In this document: positions 3,803-5,554 of the stretch, in pieces
Layout: each line of letters starts with the position of its first letter
Position numbering within the stretch: the stretch's first letter is position 1
Assembly (NCBI GenBank): GCA_028275645.1
Contig: JAPWUH010000082.1
Span: 1 to 5,554, forward strand
Direction of reading: 5' to 3'
DNA: 5,554 nt
DNA from: Caldivirga sp.
GTDB taxonomy: Archaea; Thermoproteota; Thermoprotei; Thermoproteales; Thermocladiaceae
Notes under the pieces: model-generated
Told to the model about the DNA's origin: nothing
The model's input: only the letters and a program-made list of their open reading frames with translations
Database searches by the model: none
Made by a program: the position numbers and the translations under genes

Positions 3803-5554
3803 ATGGTTAAGCCCGTTGTTGAGGCTAAGCTTAGTAGGGAGGGTGAGGAGGAGAGTATCATATATGTCATTCGTGGTGTTGACATTGGTGTCTTGGGTAT
3901 ACCGGTGGGTAATTACGTGAGTGTGAGGGGTGATGAAGTTGAGGTTAGGTTAAGCTTTACCGCACCAAAGGTGGCCTTCAACACTTACGGTGGTTTAAGT
4001 GGACAGGGGGTGAGCCTAGGCTCAAACATACCCAATGCACCAGTTAGCATACTGGATAGGCTTGCATCGGTTAAACCAATGTTCATTAGTGCAAACGCTG
4101 TTAACGCACCTGGATTAACCTCAACTCAACTAAACCCGCCGCCTAAGCCTAAATTCGATGCAGCTAATGTCAGCTTCAACAGTCTAAACCCCATCAACAA
4201 TATTAACCTAGACAGTGAGTTACCGGCCTCACTGGCTGCTAGTGGCCTTAGAAACGTTACTGACGTTAAGGTGAATTTCACGAGCCCTGGTGAGGGGGTT
4301 CTCATTAAGCCTAATGAACTTGAGCTGAATTCAACCGTCGCATCACTAGGTTTCACAGTGCCTACTATTTCCTTTAAGGCACATGGTGATTTAGATAGGT
4401 TGGGCGTAGGCTTAGACTCCAGGGTACCTAATGCACCCACTGGCGCATCAGCTAATCCTCCTCAGGTTAAACCCATGTTTACAGATTTGGTTGGGGTTAA
4501 GGGGATTAACTTAGCCTCAAATCTACCCAACCCACCGCTTAACCTAAAACCAAATCTCACAATAGTTAACGTTAACTTCGGCACTAACCCCAGTTCCATT
4601 AGTGGCATACGCTTAAACGGCACATTACCAGGTTCACCAGTTGCAACGAACCTTAGTTACTTAGCTGATGTTAAAGTGGTGTTCATGAGCCTTGGTGAAC
4701 CGGCATTCATTAATCCTAACGATGTTGGGCTTAACTCAACCATAGCACTAAGGGTTAGCGGGGAGGCGGCGTCTACCGCCTCTCTCAGTGAGATTGATAG
4801 GTTAATAACTGAGGTTGAGGGCATTACTAGTAGGGATAGGTTGCTATTTGGCCTTGGTAGGGTTGTGCCTGATAGGGCGTTGGTGATCGTTGCTAGGCGT
4901 ATTGGTGGTTTTGGCTACATTGAGTTTCTTAAGAGGGTTCTTAGGGAGGTTTACAGGGTTTCGATTGGTGGCTTACCTAACCCGAAGCATGTGAGTCATT
5001 CCGAGGACTTGACTCTGCTTATGCCTATCGAGGTTGGTGCTGGTGGTAGGTTATTTGTGATTGACCTCACCAGCGGTAATTTGAGGGAGTTGCTTAAGGA
5101 CGATGTTAGGCTGGCGAGGATTAAGGAGAGAGTTAAGGATAGGCTTAGGGAATTGTTCTCACAGGGCTTCGGGTTCATAGTGATTTATGGAGATGGTGGT
5201 GAAGATTGTGATTATACGAGCAACGAGTATAAAAATATAAAAGATAGCAAAAAAGAAAATAAGGAAGATAAAGCCTGTGTAAGCGAATTCATAAAGGGCA
5301 TGTGGATTAAGTTTTATGGTGAAAAGATTCTCGAATACCACTCAACGGTGCCAAGCCCAATTGAGGTTAACCCTGTTGTTGAGGGGCTTGACGCAAAATC
5401 CTCACGTGAATTCTACACTGTTTTAGCCAGCGTAATGTGGGGTAGGGTTAGTAAGCCGATAGCGGATTACAGTGGGTTTGGTGGTTTTGATGAGTTTGTT
5501 GTTTGGCTTGAGGATGGTTACTGGAGGGTCCTTGAGGGTGCGTTAAGGGACTTT
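3803..5554 (+). CDS. Large repeat-scaffold protein with C-terminal alpha/beta domain, truncated at right edge
   Basis: An uninterrupted frame of 584 codons runs from ATG3803 to the window edge with no stop, so the true length is unknown. It starts one base after the TAA of the previous gene, with a Shine-Dalgarno 5 bases upstream. Residues 1-51 are a short beta-rich cap. Residues 52-318 are two tandem ~132-residue repeats, each made of about four units of ~33 residues with the pattern G-(I/V)-x-L-x-S-x-(L/I)-P-N-x-P followed by V-x-x-F. Residues about 325-584 are a different alpha/beta region: strand ALVIVARR, helix YIEFLKRVLREVYRV, strand RLFVIDL, helix RIKERVKDRLRELF and strand FGFIVIYGD, then a Lys/Glu-rich insert (467-490) and a Trp/Gly-rich segment. 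No Walker, nuclease or protease motif is visible, nor a signal peptide. A structural or recognition role is inferred; no family is recognised. Confidence 0.8.
   Translation, partial: MVKPVVEAKLSREGEEESIIYVIRGVDIGVLGIPVGNYVSVRGDEVEVRLSFTAPKVAFNTYGGLSGQGVSLGSNIPNAPVSILDRLASVKPMFISANAVNAPGLTSTQLNPPPKPKFDAANVSFNSLNPINNINLDSELPASLAASGLRNVTDVKVNFTSPGEGVLIKPNELELNSTVASLGFTVPTISFKAHGDLDRLGVGLDSRVPNAPTGASANPPQVKPMFTDLVGVKGINLASNLPNPPLNLKPNLTIVNVNFGTNPSSISGIRLNGTLPGSPVATNLSYLADVKVVFMSLGEPAFINPNDVGLNSTIALRVSGEAASTASLSEIDRLITEVEGITSRDRLLFGLGRVVPDRALVIVARRIGGFGYIEFLKRVLREVYRVSIGGLPNPKHVSHSEDLTLLMPIEVGAGGRLFVIDLTSGNLRELLKDDVRLARIKERVKDRLRELFSQGFGFIVIYGDGGEDCDYTSNEYKNIKDSKKENKEDKACVSEFIKGMWIKFYGEKILEYHSTVPSPIEVNPVVEGLDAKSSREFYTVLASVMWGRVSKPIADYSGFGGFDEFVVWLEDGYWRVLEGALRDF
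3956..4756 (+). repeat. Protein-level tandem repeat, two ~132-residue copies of beta-rich ~33-residue units
   Basis: Copy 1 is residues 52-182 and copy 2 is 184-318 of the repeat protein. Anchors match at fixed offset: FTAPKVAF (52) with FTVPTISF (184), and VKPMF (90) with VKPMF (222), both 132 apart. DVKVNF (154) matches DVKVVF (289), and LNSTVA (175) matches LNSTIA (310), both 135 apart, implying a three-residue insertion between anchors. Within each copy, units such as GVSLGSNIPNAP (69), GVGLDSRVPNAP (201), GINLASNLPNPP (234) and GIRLNGTLPGSP (268) recur about every 33 residues. The repeat is diverged at DNA level, so it is old rather than a recent duplication. Confidence 0.75.
4761..4784 (+). 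repeat. GC-rich hairpin at the repeat/C-terminal domain junction
   Basis: GAGGCGG (4763-4769) and CCGCCTC (4776-4782) form a perfect 7-base stem with a 6-base loop. One G-T and one G-C pair can extend it to 9. It lies in-frame inside the gene, encoding part of a small Gly/Ala/Ser/Thr linker (GEAASTAS), 4 bases after the last repeat unit ends. It may mark a domain-fusion junction or be a local RNA structure. Confidence 0.45.
5201..5272 (+). other. A-rich, lysine/glutamate-rich insert within the repeat-protein gene
   Basis: This stretch encodes residues 467-490, in which 14 of 24 residues are Lys, Glu or Asp. Only 4 of the 30 bases at 5231-5260 are G or C, in sharp contrast to the rest of the gene. 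The reading frame stays open across it. It looks like a flexible surface loop inserted between a beta-strand (FGFIVIYGD) and the following helix; the same bases include a TATA-like run (TATAAAAATATAAAAG). Confidence 0.5.

Noticed and set aside
4126..4440. A 104-codon minus-strand frame
   Set aside because: It is antisense to the repeat region of the plus-strand protein, whose in-frame tandem repeats show which strand codes. No promoter or ribosome-binding site is evident.
5003..5075. PD-(D/E)XK nuclease signature in the C-terminal domain (Asp402, Glu410 followed by VGAGG)
   Set aside because: The expected E-x-K lysine is missing after Glu410, and the Asp lies in a helix/loop rather than at a strand end, so the motif is not supported.
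4996..5341. Two minus-strand 60-codon frames, one with a Phe/Ile-rich membrane-like segment
   Set aside because: They are antisense to the repeat protein. The Phe/Ile richness is simply the complement of the A-rich lysine/glutamate insert.
1..5554. CRISPR array, tRNA/rRNA gene, insertion-sequence ends
   Set aside because: No regularly spaced identical repeats, no cloverleaf-like segment and no transposase or flanking inverted repeats were seen; the two short intergenic regions hold only promoter-scale elements.

Overview
The window reads as a piece of a hyperthermophilic crenarchaeal genome, most likely Thermoproteales (Caldivirga/Vulcanisaeta-like). This is inferred from four things: AGG-dominated arginine codons, frequent GTG starts, lead genes that begin about 24-28 bases after a TATA-like box (leaderless style), and internal operon genes preceded by GGTGA-type Shine-Dalgarno sites. 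No species was identified by search. Coding density is very high; the only gaps are 311-409 and 1628-1735, and both are divergent promoter regions.

Left part (1-631): a minus-strand gene runs off the left edge, with only its first 103 codons visible. It carries a VVDGSSRRL motif reminiscent of NurA-family nucleases. Across a 99-base divergent promoter region lies a 73-residue plus-strand ORF of unknown function, whose 3' end overlaps the next minus-strand gene by 15 bases.

Middle (617-1735): a minus-strand 336-residue protein has an N-terminal winged helix-turn-helix and a long uncharacterised C-terminal region. It is probably a transcription regulator. Its start faces a 108-base region that also carries the promoter of the operon on the right. 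That region contains an inverted repeat over the regulator's TATA box and a pair of direct repeats beside the operon's TATA box.

Right part (1736-5554): three tightly packed plus-strand genes form an operon. The first is a 295-residue protein with a HELCHH (HEXXH) zinc-metallopeptidase motif and a downstream Glu/Asn/Ala pattern like ImmA/IrrE gluzincins. The second is a 390-residue mostly helical protein of unknown function. The third is a large protein, open at the right edge with 584 codons visible, containing two tandem ~132-residue repeats built from ~33-residue beta-rich units, followed by an alpha/beta domain with a lysine-rich insert. The second and third genes share the same GGGTGATT ribosome-binding sequence.

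The layout (divergent wHTH regulator, HEXXH protein, helical protein, repeat-scaffold protein) looks like a self-contained accessory cassette. Its function cannot be read from the sequence. A proteolysis-linked stress or defence role is only a hypothesis, as is a link to the NurA-like gene at the left edge.
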